Shown piece after piece: positions 42,060 to 53,564 of a DNA stretch of 64,000 nt. The number at the start of each line of letters is the position of its first letter. The stretch's first letter is position 1. This DNA is from Aricia agestis (lineage: Eukaryota > Arthropoda > Insecta > Lepidoptera > Lycaenidae). The notes under the pieces were generated by a model. That model worked only from the letters and a program-made list of their open reading frames with translations. It ran no database searches and was not told the DNA's origin. The stretch is taken from the NCBI RefSeq assembly GCF_905147365.1, contig NC_056408.1, positions 16,678,001 through 16,742,000 of the forward strand, written 5' to 3'. A program made the position numbers and the translations under genes.

Positions 42060-42800
42060 TTCGGAGACGCTCTGGCATACAAATGTAGTCAGACAGGAGT
42101 ACGTAAAACGATATCGACTGCAAGAGCAACCAACGATTTTTAATACGACACTTCCAGACACACGACGCTTAAAACAAAATGGCGTCGTTACGTTTCATTG
42201 TTGCACAGTAGAAACACGATATTTCGTTTAAAATTAAATTAAATGATAAATCTTTTCAATAAATTACACGTGAATACATAAAATTTTACATTTCAAATGT
42301 ACTTCCAACATAAATACTCGTACCCCAAAAAGATCCCAAAATTTTGTCTACATTGACTGCATAGAATAAACTTTCATGTAACGAAACGCAAATGACAGAT
42401 CGTAGTTTTATAAGGTTGGTAGTCATAGTAGTGACGTAAATTAATCAAAAATTTTCATCTAATTTTGCGATTTTTAATTATTTATTTCTCGAAAACTACT
42501 AGTTTGCTTCAAAAACCGACTTCACCGAAAGACTTCTTGCTTTGTGTAGTTTCTGACAAAAAATATATGAAACGCCAGATCAGCGTCCCGTAAACTGTAA
42601 AGTACAGTTTATCCATATTCTACTTCAAAGGGGTAATTTTATTTTAAATGCAATTAATGTGAATTTGACTTACAATAGTAATACGAACGTACTAAGATTC
42701 GAATTACACAATAATTAATCCACGGCCAACCAGACTGTTAATTTAATCTTGAGGGATAATGTGATAATAAAAAAAAGGAATTTTATAAAAATTTATTTAA
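42060..42800. other. no gene recognised
   Basis: Mostly AT-rich spacer between Merlin copy B and a DD41D element. No domain, no strong repeat. Part must be the 3' flank of the DD41D element, but no terminal repeat was found. Confidence 0.3.
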
Positions 42801-42808
42801 ACAATAAA

Positions 42809-43859
42809 TCACAATAAGTGCTCAAATTGCCTCCCTTGTGCCCTGATACATGCACGACATCTTTTGTCAAATGAGCTTTTGAGTCTTCTCAGGCTCATTT
42901 GGGCTATTTCTCTTGCTGCTGTGTTAACCCTGCTCTCAGTTCCCGGTCATTTTGGATCGGTTTTTCGTAAATTTCATCTTTGATGCAGCCCCAATAAAAA
43001 TATCCAGGGGATTTAGGTCTGGAGACCTAGGTGGCCACAATATCGGTCCCAGTCGCCCGACCCATCTGCCTGGGTAAGTTTCGTCCAAATAGACTCTCAC
43101 TTGCCGGCCATAATGAGCAGGGCATCCATCATTTTGAAGCCACATAACTGCTCTCAGCTTACTCGAATCATTTTCAAGGAGCGTGGGTAGGGTGTCTCGT
43201 AAGAACTCCCAAATAATTATTGCTATTTAATGTAGGTAGGAGCTCATCGGGGCCCACAATCTGGCCGTTAAAAATTCCACACCATAAATTTATTTTTAAT
43301 TGGTGCTGAGACCTGTCTTCTCTTGACAGATGTGGATTTTCTAATTGCCAACTATGTAAATTATGCAAGTTTAAGTAGTCGTTCTTTCGGCAGGCTGACT
43401 AGTCACTTCAAAGTAGTTTATTAAAAAAGTTTGGATCCTCCCTATGCATTTCAAGCATGCGGCGACAAAATTGAACTCGGCGCGTAGTCTCTTGTTAAAA
43501 GGGTGAAATGGATGGTATCCATGCCTGTTGAGCACTGAATGTACAGTGGACTTCGGTATCCCTGTTCGCCGTTGTATCATCCTAACTGAAGTTGTCGAGT
43601 CTTGTTCCCGTTCTTGAAGCACTGTGTCTTCGTCAGCAACTCTAGGCCGTCCACCGCCACGTTGACCTGGGAGCCTTCCTTCCATGTAGGAGTTACGCAC
43701 TCTGGTAAACATTTGGTGGTGTGGATGTCTTCTATCGGAAAATCTTTCCCTGTACAGAGCGGCAGCGGCTCTGGAAATTTGGCCAGCTTCTCCGTAAATT
43801 AGATGCATTTCTGCATACTCCCGCTGCGTGTAACTCGGAAAAACGGGGTAGTTAGCCAT
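42809..43859 (-). pseudogene. DD41D mariner-type transposase, frameshifted
   Basis: ATG at 43859 (MANYPVFPSYTQREYAEMHL). The N-terminal region has GQRGGGRPRVADED and TSVRMIQRRTGIPKSTVHSV, a helix-turn-helix pattern. Frame changes occur near 43500, 43380-43190 and 42950. Recognisable parts are SWQLENPHLSREDRSQHQLK, NLWCGIFNGQIVGPDELLP, WLQNDGCPAHYGRQVRVYLD (second Asp), PRSPDLNPLDIF (third Asp) and a C-terminus ending RACIRAQGGQFEHLL at 42809. Same family as the elements at 8.4 and 48.3 kb; dead. Confidence 0.8.
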
Positions 43860-43874
43860 GATAAGGTAGCGGTT

Positions 43875-44000
43875 CGCGCCGCGACAGAGACGGGAGACCG
43901 AGATAGGAGACTGAGACCAGAGATAGCGACAAATGCCTCGGTCTCTTCGCCATGTACTGTAGGTCGAGACTGAGACCGAAGATCGCGACAAGTGTCGTGG
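43875..44000. repeat. GAGACYGAGA subterminal repeat cluster
   Basis: The decamer-like motif GAGACCGAGA/GAGACTGAGAC occurs about five times in both orientations within 120 bp, immediately upstream of a Harbinger transposase exon. Analogous GATC-rich subterminal clusters flank the intact Harbinger at 23.65 kb, so this is probably the transposase or partner binding array of the third Harbinger. Confidence 0.45.
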
Positions 44001-44057
44001 AGCGACCGCTCAGTTCAAGAGAGTCTGTCGATGAAGTCAGTGGTGTTTTGTGTCGTG

Positions 44058-44350
44058 ATGGGAAACCAAGTAACGAAGCCGCTATTGGGGGAAGAAGAAG
44101 ACGATGATTTGCTCTTATATTATTATTACCAATACAAAACTGAAAGACCTATTAAGGATTTATATATAACTAGGGGTCAAGAAGGATCATTTTGGCCATT
44201 AGTAAAGAAGCACCTGATGTTTGATGACAATATATTCAGGAAGTATTTTCGGCTGAATAAAACACAGTTTGATTACGTATTAAATTTACTGAAAAAATCA
44301 ATGCAAGAAAAGGGAAAAATATCAGTGAAAGAAAAATTTGCACTAACATA
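44058..44350 (+). pseudogene. Harbinger transposase, first exon only (third copy)
   Basis: ATG at 44058 (MGNQVTKPLLGEEEDDDLLL). It continues with YYQYKTERPIKDLYITRGQE, FRKYFRLNKTQFDYVLNLLK and EKGKISVKEKFALT, ending at a GTAAGT donor at 44351. The motif order is that of Harbinger exon 1 (compare 1934 and 23824). The expected second exon with the DDE nuclease is not found downstream; a pogo-like gene and repeats occupy that space. Confidence 0.7.
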
Positions 44351-45300
44351 GTAAGTTTGCCAATCCATCAAAATTATTCTAGTCGATTTCACTGTAATGG
44401 GGATGACGACAAGGTCAAAGATTAGCAAATTTTGTTAATAAAATAAAGAAATCACGGTAAAAAATAAGTGTTCCCAAAATTTCAGCTTGATAGCATTTGT
44501 GTTTTTTTTGTGGCGTCCTTATGGTCTAATATAAGAAAAAAACAAAACGACTACAATTAAAAGATTTATTAAAATAATAATAATAACGGTGTGGATTCTA
44601 AGGGCCTGATCTGGTTTTGAGGTTATTGTACTCTCCTGGTTTAACGGGGGGACAAGGGCACCGGCGGAAACAGGAACCGTGTAGAAGTCCAGCCTGCGAT
44701 GACACTGAAGTGGCCCTGGTGAGCGACCTGGACGCCAGCCTCCTCCAGCAGTAGATTAAGGGGCTAGGAGACAAACTCTTCAGCCTCAACCCCAAAGGTC
44801 GAACCCCTATCGGGGTGCAAGACGACACTTAATGATCAAATTATTTAATCCGAAGTCTATAATTAATGTTACTAGGACTTATTTATTAAAAATCAAATAC
44901 TGATTTAACTGTTAACATTTAAATGCGGTGATAGAACGTAACGACTTCACGTAGACAAAGATAATATTATGACGCGGCTGCGCTCCAGCAAGTCCGAGAG
45001 TGAATGTCTGAACAATAGCGCGCGTGACGGCCCGCGATTGGCCGTTGGCCGGCTACATGCAGCTACGTAACGACCGCCCGTGGTGCGAGTACAGTGAGCG
45101 ACACAAATGTTTCGCGATAAATTAAATATAAAAATTACATTTTTTAGAAATTTATAACTGAAGTATTATAATAATTAAGGACCATGTACGTGCAACGTTA
45201 CAAGCGCCTTCAAAGTTGGATATTCAAGTCGATTTTTTTTTCAATTAATTTTTCAAATATTTGTATACCATTCGATAATTTATGCAATTAAAAGCAACTT
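44351..45300. other. no gene recognised
   Basis: Intron or decayed interior of the third Harbinger. A somewhat GC-richer stretch at 44590-44830 has open frames on the minus strand without domains. Confidence 0.3.
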
Positions 45301-45308
45301 TTGTTTAG

Positions 45309-46878
45309 TCAATCTTGGTCCAAGATTGCATTCCCTAATTGCAGGTCGTTGTTTTCTTTATCTTTTGCTGGTGCAATTATTTTCGTGTCCAAAATTTTCA
45401 CACGATTCGAATATACGGTATTAATATTTTTATCATGTATAGGTTGCAGTACGAATGTTTTTGGATCTTTTACAATTTCCGATTTAATTATTTTTCGTTT
45501 GATTTTATCTTGTGCTAAACAGTTATCAGTTTGTGTTTCATTATGTTTTTTGATCACCAGTTCATCTTTGATTTGAGAACTAAACATACGAAGTACCAAG
45601 TTAGATAGCGTTGGAACAGTAATTTTGAGGATATTTGTTGCCTCAGGAGGCTGTTCCTGCTGTTGTTTAACATAAGTCTCCCACTTCGACCACGATAATG
45701 CATCAAATTTATCTTTTGATATCGCGTTTTTGTTAACGGGAAAAATCCCCGTTTTTCTGAAACCGTTTGCCAGAATGGCAGGATTTAGTTAATCCCAAAT
45801 CTCGGTTATAATTCTCGCGAATTCTTGTTTAGGCAACTTAGCTCCTACGTGCAACCTTTGCCATTTCACTAATTCAGTATCCCATCTATCCTTCATGGGT
45901 TTCATCCCACTACAATCCAGTGGCTGCAGTACATCTGATGAATGCGCTGGCAATTTAAGATTGTGATGTCGTTAACTGCAGCTAGTTCTATCACGCCAAG
46001 GTCAACATGTGTTGAATGTCCATCGAAAACCAGCAAAACTGGCCTCTGTGCCCAATAGCTGGTATGAAGACATCTTTTATATATTTTTCAAATATCGTAG
46101 TCTCCATCCAGCCTTTCTGACTCACAGCGTATGCTGTTTTTTATCGTGTCATTTTTATACATCCATTCATTCCACATGTATTTGCCTTAGAAAATAATTA
46201 AAGGTGGTATTTTCTCACCAAGTGCATTGGTGGCCAAGAGCACAGTCGTATTTTCCTTTCCGGATGAGCTGGTTGTCCTTGTTGACCGGAATCCTACTTT
46301 CCCTATTACTCTACTTTTAGATGGATCGTTAGAAAAACTCGTATCATCTAGGTTGTATATCTGTCTGGGTTTATCTGTTAAATTCAAATCGTTTGTTACT
46401 TTTTCTAACATCCCAAAATATTCGAATACAGTAAATGGATTGCAAGCTTTTCTTCTTGAAACCTCAACAGATTGTGGTTTCTTTATAGATAGTTTATTTC
46501 GTTTACGAAATCCCCTAAGCCACTCATCCCCGGGAATGTCATTCTTAAATGGTGTTATAATACCATTTCTTCGAATATATTCTGATATTAAGGAGAGGAT
46601 TTCTTTTTTAGTCAATGGAAATCCACGTTTTTCCATCACGTGAATAAGTGATGCTATCTTGGTTTCTTCATCTTTTGAAAAAGTTGTTGGTTTCCCGGTT
46701 TCGCCTGCTTAGCTCCTCGCGTTCCATACAAACGGTGTATAATGGTAGACCTAGGAATTCCGTATTTTTCAACAGCTGCATAACTGCTTATTTGTTTATT
46801 TCTTACTGCTTCTAAAGCTCGTTGAAGATCTTCATCAGTGTATTTAGTTACCGTTTTTCTTTTGTAGTTTCGAACCAT
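45309..46878 (-). pseudogene. pogo/Tigger-like transposase, multiple frame breaks
   Basis: ATG at 46878: MVRNYKRKTVTKYTDEDLQR with ISSYAAVEKYGIPRSTIIHR, a psq-type helix-turn-helix. After a frame change near 46665 comes the CENP-B-type domain (PGDEWLRGFRKRNKLSIKKP) and IYNLDDTSFSNDPSKSRVIG (first Asp). A stop at about 46187 is followed by GKYMWNEWM.. and LVFDGHSTHVDLGVIELA (second Asp), then LPAHSSDVLQPLDCSGMKP (third Asp). The C-terminal tail runs to 45309. At least four breaks. It lies inside the third Harbinger. Confidence 0.82.
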
Positions 46879-46989
46879 CTAAAACAAAAAGGCTTTATTT
46901 ATAAAGATGAAACAGTTCATTATTTTTAGAGCACGTAACAGAAATATGCAGCCCGGCAGATAACAAGTTCAATATCTAAAGAGTAGACC

Positions 46990-47335
46990 ATCTAAATGAA
47001 TGAATGAATATGCGGGTTCGATTCCCGCACACAGCAGAAGTTTGTGTGATGAACATCGATGTTCGTCATGAGCCTCTGGGTGTGTTACATATTGATGTAC
47101 TAGCTTTCCGCCCGCGGCTTCGCCCGCGTGGAATTCGGTTATACCGCGTTACCTAGGGAACATTTCAAATTTTTGGGATAAAAAGTAGCCTATTGCACTC
47201 TCCAGCCCTCCAATTATCCCCATTCAAAAACTCACATCAATCGGTGGCTCCGTTTTGGCTTTAAAGAAGGACAAACAAACAAACACACTTTCACATTTAT
47301 AAGAATAATTATCCGTCGCGACGGAGATGTCGTTC
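46990..47335 (+). repeat. tRNA-like SINE piece followed by retroposon tail
   Basis: GGGTTCGATTCCCGCACAC at about 47013 is a pol III B-box/T-arm. A 14-base mirror (TGATGAACATCGATGTTCGTCA) follows. From 47100 'tagctttccgcccgcggctt' to about 47310 matches the retroposon tail also seen at 30.75 kb. Two adjacent short retroposons or one composite. Confidence 0.5.
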
Positions 47336-47410
47336 TAGTACCTACCCCTAACAGGCTTGTTTAGAGATTACTTTGGGACTGGGCGATCGGTGTGAACACA
47401 GCAGCAAGGT

Positions 47411-47630
47411 TTATTTTTCATTCATCCTTGAGCCACCATAAACATAACTACTGTCTACTCTGCTTGAGCTAACTGAAGCAGGAATGTGGTAATTGTCAGC
47501 CTGTTTATTCAATTCGGCCACTATTTCTCGTTCTATTACATCTCGCTCCTTTGTTCTTTTCTTAGTCCACTCAAAGAATAGTCCAAAAGATGTAGAGTGC
47601 GAGAGCTGCAACCTTAAAGGGCTCATTCAT
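47411..47630 (-). pseudogene. BESS-like C-terminal exon of a Harbinger partner gene
   Basis: The minus strand reads LQLSHSTSFGLFFEWTKKRT then KERDVIEREIVAELNKQADN, a pattern like the BESS region 'FG..LA..LR.L...R..AK.EI...L..A' of MADF proteins, followed by a Ser/Tyr/Gly t-ail (VDSSYVYGGSRMNE). It lies on the strand opposite to the Harbinger exon at 44.06 kb, as expected for the partner gene of that element. Confidence 0.45.
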
Positions 47631-48343
47631 GGCAGGCCGCTTTGCCGTCCGCCGATTTATACAGGATTGTGAATGTTGTCGTAGCCTGCATGGTGGCCGG
47701 CAACTTTATCTAATAACAGAAATAAACATAGCAGAATAGCTATTTTCTTTTTTTAGAAATAGCGCGGAACATCATTGGAAAAATACCAGTCGTTAGTGAC
47801 CGACTCATCACCCGTAGAGTGAATTCTGGATGCTGACTGAAGTCATTCGACGTTTTGGTATTTTATCACAATATTTGGCTATAAAATCCCAATGCCGAAC
47901 TAGCTCACCTAATGACCAAAACGCCGCGAATAGTAAATTTCGATCAAAGTCTGTAAATTATTTTAGACTTGCAGAAATAAATTCACATAGTAAATATGTC
48001 GCAAATGCAAAAAATAAATGTAAAGCGTCATGGGATATTGTTAAACAATGCTCAAGCAAAGTTAACAACAATAAATTTATTACAGACATTAAAATTAATA
48101 ATAAAAAACTTACCACACCCACACATATAGCAAACGCATTTAATGAATATTTTATAAAAACTACAAACATAAATATAGCTTCAAATTCTAATTTTACAAG
48201 CAATATTCATGACAATCCTATGAGCATCTTTTTAAAACCTTGCACCTGTGACGAAACAATAAACATTATTAATTCCTTAAAAAATACGAATACAGTTGGT
48301 TATGATGAAATTTCCACAAAGGTAATCAAAGAATGTAAATATA

Positions 48344-50788
48344 CAGGGTTACCTCGTAAGTCGACCTAGATCCTTTAAGGGGCTATAATTTAGATCATTT
48401 CTGACTGATTTGACTATGAAACACCCTATCCTAAATCCAATGGTTTTCGAGATAAACTAATTTTAAGTATTTTTCATAAAAAGTCCATTTTTTGCCTTTT
48501 GTTGTATCTCCTTTTTGTAATCTGAGGCTCTGGTATGTTTGTTTATACGTTTTATTTTAGAAGATAAATTGCTTTATCCATTACAATAAAAAAAAAATAC
48601 AATTGCAGAATAAAATGAGTCGTAAAAGATGGAGAAAAATGAAAAATCAAACAAGAAAAAAACCTAAGATGTGTCTTTCTTTAAGCGATACTTAAAAAAA
48701 ATCTATGGAAGTCTGTTTGCAGATGAGCTTAAAAACATCTCCGTTTTGTCAGCTATCCAAAAAGGTATAACATTATAGGGTAATAGCAGTTTTTATTACA
48801 AAAAACTCAGATGATAGCCTCCCCGGGCATTGAAATAAAAATATTAGTTAGTTCTAAAAATTAAACAAAAAAATGTAAACAGTAAATATTTATTAAATTT
48901 TGTTTTTACAGTTCATTTTCTACGTGTCCGCCTCTGTTTCGGACACAAATTCGCATTCTTTTTCTCAAAGCACTTTTAACTACTCCAGTTGTTAGTGTAG
49001 TTCGCATTTTATCGGCTGCATCAATAATCTTTTGGCGTAAAACTTCTACACTCGTTATGGGATTGGGGTCGTCATACACCAAAGTCTTCATGTGTCCCCA
49101 TACGTAATAGTCCATGGGGGTTAAGTCGGGACTTCTGGCTGGCCATGGTGTAGGTCCACCTCTCCCAATCCACTTATTGGGATACGTCGTATCTAGCAAT
49201 TGTCGGACTGATCTTCGGTAATGTGCAGGACAACCGTCGTGTTGAAACCACATATTTTGGGTGATTTCCGCCGGTAAGTCCTGCAATAGTTGTGGTAATT
49301 CTTCAGTCAAAAAGTTTTCATATGTTTCTCCATTTAAATTTTCGGGTAGAAAATATGGGCCAATTAAATGGTTACAAACTATACCCATCCACACATTCAA
49401 ACTAAATCGCCTCTGGGATCCCTTTGCTCTTTTCTTTTTTGGATTTCCGTCTGCCTTTGAGGCCCAATAGTGAGCATTGTGGTAATTTGTTATACCATCT
49501 TTGTCAAATTTGGACTCATCAGTCCACAAAATGCGTTTAAAAAAATTTGGGTCTTCTAAATCGGCATGCAGCATAAATCTGCAGAAATCCAATCTCCTCA
49601 CAGGATCGCCTTCTTCGATGACTTGTACGGGCGTGTAATGGTATGGGTATAAGCCAGCTGTATGGACGGTGGACCACACTTTCCACTGCGAGCATCCAAG
49701 ATCTCGGGCAACAACACTCGTTGTTGTAGTTGGATCTGATCTAAATCGTTGTACTATATCGTTATCTTGTTCGTCGTCATCATTAACACGTGGACGACCC
49801 AGGTCAGACCGTCGTCTTGAAACTGAACCAGTCTCTCTAATTCGTCGGTAAACTCCATCAAACACACTGACATCTGGGGCGCGGCGGTTAGGAAACCGTC
49901 GTGTGTATTCGGCACGAGCTCTTGATGATACACCATCGCAATATCCGTAACACAATAACATGTCAGCATATTCCTCGTTCGTATAGGCCGCCATTTTCAA
50001 CAGTTCCAAATCAGAAGCACAAAACAAAGTCCACAAAGCAAGCACAGGTAGTCACGAAGATAAAACGGGATCAGTCCAGAAATACAAGCCGAGTCAAAAA
50101 ACAGAGAGAGCACAGAGCAAGAATCGCATCTACCACGGACGAATCGCATGAGCAGACTAAGCTAAATCTTTTGTTTAGTCATCCAAACTCCAAAGTAACT
50201 CAAACTATCCTTTTTCTCACTCCCACATACACAAAACGTATCTCATCTCGCTCGCACGTATCCTATTTCAAACAAGGATACTTAACAAAAGACCGGAATT
50301 TTTGCTACCTGTGGGCCTTTTAACAAAGTTTTTTTTATGAGGTTTTGATGTTACCCTATAATGTTATACCTTTTTGGATAGCTGACAAAATGGAGATGTT
50401 TTAAGCTTATCTGCAAACAGACTTCCATAGATTTTTTTTAAGTATCGCTTAAAGAAAGACACATCTTAGGTTTTATTTTTGTTTGATTTTTCACTTTTCA
50501 CCATCTTTTACGACTCATTTTATTCTGAAATTGTATTTTTTTTTATTGTTATGTTTAGAGCAATTCATTTTCTAAAATAAAACGTATAAACAAACATACC
50601 AGAGCCTCAGAATAAAAAAAGGAGATACAACAAAAGGCAAAAAATAGACTGTTTATGAAAAATACTTAAAATTAGATTATCTCGAAAACCATTGGATTTA
50701 GGATAGGGTGTTTCATAGTCAAATCAGTCAGAAATTATCTTAACTATAGCCCCTTAAAGGATCTAGGTCGACTTACGAGGTAACCCTG
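48344..50788 (-). mobile_element. DD41D mariner-type transposon with about 445-bp inverted ends
   Basis: The ends read CAGGGTTACCTCGTAAGTCG and are flanked by TA (48342-48343, 50789-50790). The inverted similarity continues from 48344 to about 48790 and from 50788 back to about 50342, far longer than usual mariner ends, with few differences. It encloses one intact transposase gene. Insertion into the LINE's reverse transcriptase frame is precise. Confidence 0.9.
48906..49994 (-). CDS. DD41D mariner-type transposase, intact (about 362 aa)
   Basis: Start taken at ATG 49994 (MAAYTNEEYADMLLCYGYCD); the frame is open further to 50045. The N-terminal half has RRRSDLGRPRVNDDDEQ, an HTH-like TSVVARDLGCSQWKVWSTVH and YPYHYTPVQVIEEGD. 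The catalytic part has ILWTDESKFDKDGITNYHNA (first Asp), LNVWMGIVCNHLIGPYFLPE, WFQHDGCPAHYRRSVRQLLD (second Asp) and ARSPDLTPMDYYVWGHMK (third Asp), with 41 residues between the last two. It ends ..VRNRGGHVENEL. No stops or shifts, so possibly active and able to mobilise the broken copies at 8.4 and 42.8 kb. Confidence 0.88.
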   Translation of the reverse strand: MAAYTNEEYADMLLCYGYCDGVSSRARAEYTRRFPNRRAPDVSVFDGVYRRIRETGSVSRRRSDLGRPRVNDDDEQDNDIVQRFRSDPTTTTSVVARDLGCSQWKVWSTVHTAGLYPYHYTPVQVIEEGDPVRRLDFCRFMLHADLEDPNFFKRILWTDESKFDKDGITNYHNAHYWASKADGNPKKKRAKGSQRRFSLNVWMGIVCNHLIGPYFLPENLNGETYENFLTEELPQLLQDLPAEITQNMWFQHDGCPAHYRRSVRQLLDTTYPNKWIGRGGPTPWPARSPDLTPMDYYVWGHMKTLVYDDPNPITSVEVLRQKIIDAADKMRTTLTTGVVKSALRKRMRICVRNRGGHVENEL

Positions 50789-52702
50789 TATAGTTGCCCC
50801 CATCTTAACTGAACTGATAAACAAGTCTTTCGTAGAAGGTTGTTTTCCAGACAAGTTAAAAGTTTCAATAATAAAACCAATATTCAAAAAAGGTGACAGA
50901 AAGCAATTAAGTAATTATAGGCCAATTGCGCTAGTTCCAATTCTATCAAAAATATTTGAAAAAGCAATGCATAAAAGACTTACTTCATTCATAAATAAAT
51001 TTAATATCTTGAAACATGAACAATTTGGCTTTCAAAAGAACAAATCAACTCAACAAGCATGTTTCAACGTTACTAACCAAATTGTAAACTGCATTGATGA
51101 AAAGAACCACTGCATAACTGTTTTCATTGACATGACTAAAGCTTTTGATTTTGTTTTACATAAATTACTACTGAAGAAATTAAGCAAAATGGGAATAAGG
51201 GGACCAGCTTTAAATTGGATTAAGGCCTTCCTTGAAAATAGAACGCAATACACAATAATAGAAAACATTAACGGAGATAATGAATTAGTCAATACTGAAT
51301 CTGCAGTCTTACTTAATGAATATGGAGTTCCACAAGGCTCTGTACTAGGTCCTCAGCTATTCTTGTTTTACATAAATGACATTCCCATTGAAATTAATAA
51401 TCCAATAATCATGAATAATTATAAATTTACATTATTTGCTGATGACATATCTATAATATTTACATATAATAAATCGGACGTGAATAAAATCGAAAATGAC
51501 ATAAACTTGACACTTAGATATTTAATTGAATGGCTGACATGTAATAACCTTAAAATTAATGTTAATAAAACTAGGTATATACAATTTAGAACTTATAACA
51601 AAAAACCCGTTGACTTAAAATTAACACACAATAATGAAAAAATAGAGGAAGTTGAGGAAAACTTGTTTTTAGGCGTACAAATTGACAAACACTGTAATTG
51701 GCATGCACACATAGATAAAGTTTGTTCAAAACTGAACAAATTTGTTTTTGTCTTGCGCAGGTTAGCATGGACAGTTAGTATCCAAACCTCAATTACAGCC
51801 TATCACGGCTACGTGTCCTCAGTCCTGCGATATGGTCTAGTTGTCTGGGGAAACTCAACGCATATAGACAAAGCATTCATTGTGCAAAAGAAATGTATTC
51901 GTGCTATAGCTAAGATTCCACCGTATGAGTCATGTAAGCCTTTCTTTAAAAAATTCAACATATTGACTCTACCTAGCATGTACATTTTAGAAATATTTAA
52001 ATTCGTTACACACAATAAGGACATTTTTACACAATTGATTGACACAAACCCAACTAAATATTTTAGAAATTCAAATAGATTAATTATAAATAAAAAACCA
52101 AAAACAACTCTTTTTCTAAATAATGCATATACAATGTGTGTAAAGATTTATAACAAAATACCAGATCACATAAAACACTTGTCTAAAAAACAGTCTATTA
52201 GAGAACTAAAAAGAATGCTAATAAATGAATCTTATTATGATGTAAAGGAATTCTTAAACAGTTGACATTAACTTATTTTATTTTATGACAATAGTTTTTA
52301 AATTAATTGACATTTTTACTTTATTTAATTTCTTGACATAAATATATAGATTTCTCATTACTCTCATGACATGTTTAATTATTACTAAGTATGTAAAAAT
52401 TGATTTGAATAGGTATTGTTAGCGTAAAATATATTTTGTATGATTATAATTACTTATATTATAACTTTATGATAATATGTTTAATTATTACTATTATTAA
52501 TGATGATTGATAACTTATGTATAAAATTGATTTGAATATTTTTAGTGTAAAACATATTTTTGTACATGATTATAATTTAAATATATATTTGCATGCTATT
52601 TTATACATAGCTAAAAGTGTTAGATCTTAAGAAAATAATCATTACCACCTACTGTATTCACCACTTTTATAGCAAATAAACGAATTGAATTGAATTGAAT
52701 TA

Positions 52703-52895
52703 TTGTGAAAATTAATTTATATTCTTCTCCACACGGCAATCCGATCTCTGTTTGTCTCCTTACTTTCCCATTCCTACTGGTGTATTCTTTTCCTAAATTT
52801 TTGTTTGTCTTACATTTAACATCTAACCACTGGTCGCGATGTACCTGCCTTTTTCGTCCTTTATCTTTGGTTAATGTGGCGCTTTTTTGTTTCAT
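52703..52895 (-). pseudogene. N-terminal piece of an uncharacterised insect transposase-like protein
   Basis: The minus strand reads MKQKSATLTKDKGRKRQVHR, DQWLDVKCKTNKNLGKEYTS and RNGKVRRQTEIGLPCGEEY. The pattern 'R.R....W..N..K..RN.G.EY....GK......G.PC' is one I recognise from multicopy uncharacterised insect proteins that probably derive from DNA transposons. It is cut by the 3' end of the LINE at 52701. Confidence 0.45.
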
Positions 52896-53176
52896 TTAAA
52901 GATAGGAGGGATTCTGTTGATTGTTGTCCTGATGACACAGGTGAGCTAACTGATAAACTCATGAGTCATCGGTGTTGAAGGACACTTGTTGAGCTATTAC
53001 AGCCTAGTTGAGCTATTTCCTGAGCAATTACAGTTGAAAAATTTGGTGACTCTAAGCAAAAATCTTTTGTTCCAACGGAACTACTATTTTGTATAACTGG
53101 TGAATACGGCAATTAAAATTACAATCTTTCGACAATAGTACTGAAGATGGCTTTGTCATGAGTTCAGGCGTCTAAC

Positions 53177-53300
53177 ACTCAGTGTACATTTGCTGGTTCT
53201 CAGTACTACTTTGTTCTTCGTCATCCTCAAACATTCTCGTGAGCTGTTGTAAGACATCTTCAGAGAAATCTTTGGAGAAACGTATCGGACACTTTGTAGG
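53177..53300 (-). other. short acidic C-terminal-looking frame, unknown
   Basis: The minus strand reads CPIRFSKDFSEDVLQQLTRM then FEDDEEQSSTENQQMYTEC and a stop. It looks like the end of a protein but no family is recognised. The surrounding sequence shows nothing else. Confidence 0.25.
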
Positions 53301-53454
53301 GGAAAACAAAGCGTGTATGTATTGAAAAATTGCAAGCCAAAAGCTAAACAATCAAAACTGAGGTTTTACGTTAATAGTGCGAGAAAAAGAAACTAAAATT
53401 TCAAATGAAATATTATTTAAGCTAAGTAAGCAAAATAATCTTATTTATATCATA

Positions 53455-53530
53455 TAGGGTTACAGGAAAAGTCGACGTAGATCCGTTAAGGGCGTGTAGT
53501 TTGCATCGTTTCTAACTAAAGTTTAATGTC
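53455..53530 (+). repeat. relic of a DD41D terminal repeat
   Basis: 'tagggttacaggaaaagtcg' followed by 'acgtagatccgttaagggcg' parallels the terminal repeat of the element at 48344 (cagggttacctcgtaagtcg, acctagatcctttaagggg), with several substitutions. No opposite end was found. It is a fragment of a related element or MITE. Confidence 0.6.
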
Positions 53531-53564
53531 AGTTGTAAATTGACCAATGAAAGACAGCTAGTTA

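Larger units (their letters stand above)
47830..52265 (+). pseudogene. LINE reverse transcriptase (ORF2 part), interrupted
   Basis: The N-terminal linker is followed by reverse transcriptase motifs: KPIFKKGDRKQLSNYRPIAL, QFGFQKNKSTQQACFNV, VFIDMTKAFDFVLHKLLLKK, GVPQGSVLGPQLFLFYINDI and FTLFADDISIIFTY (the FADD catalytic box), then NNLKINVNKTRYIQF. The C-terminal region has LGVQIDKHCNWHAHIDKVCS, GLVVWGNST and CIRAI. It copies element RNA into DNA at the target site. After the insertion is excluded no stop is seen from 47830 to 52265, so the host LINE was young when hit. The endonuclease domain is missing. Confidence 0.85.
47770..52701 (+). mobile_element. CR1/Daphne-like LINE, 5'-truncated, split by a DD41D insertion
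   Basis: The coding part is 47830-48343 plus 50791-52265; the two halves join in frame when the element between them and one TA are removed (..IKECKY|IVAPILTELI..). The element ends in four copies of GAATT (52682-52701), a short-repeat tail typical of CR1/L2/Daphne-type LINEs. The 3' untranslated region is 52266-52681. Its 3' end abuts another decayed transposase-like frame. Confidence 0.78.
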
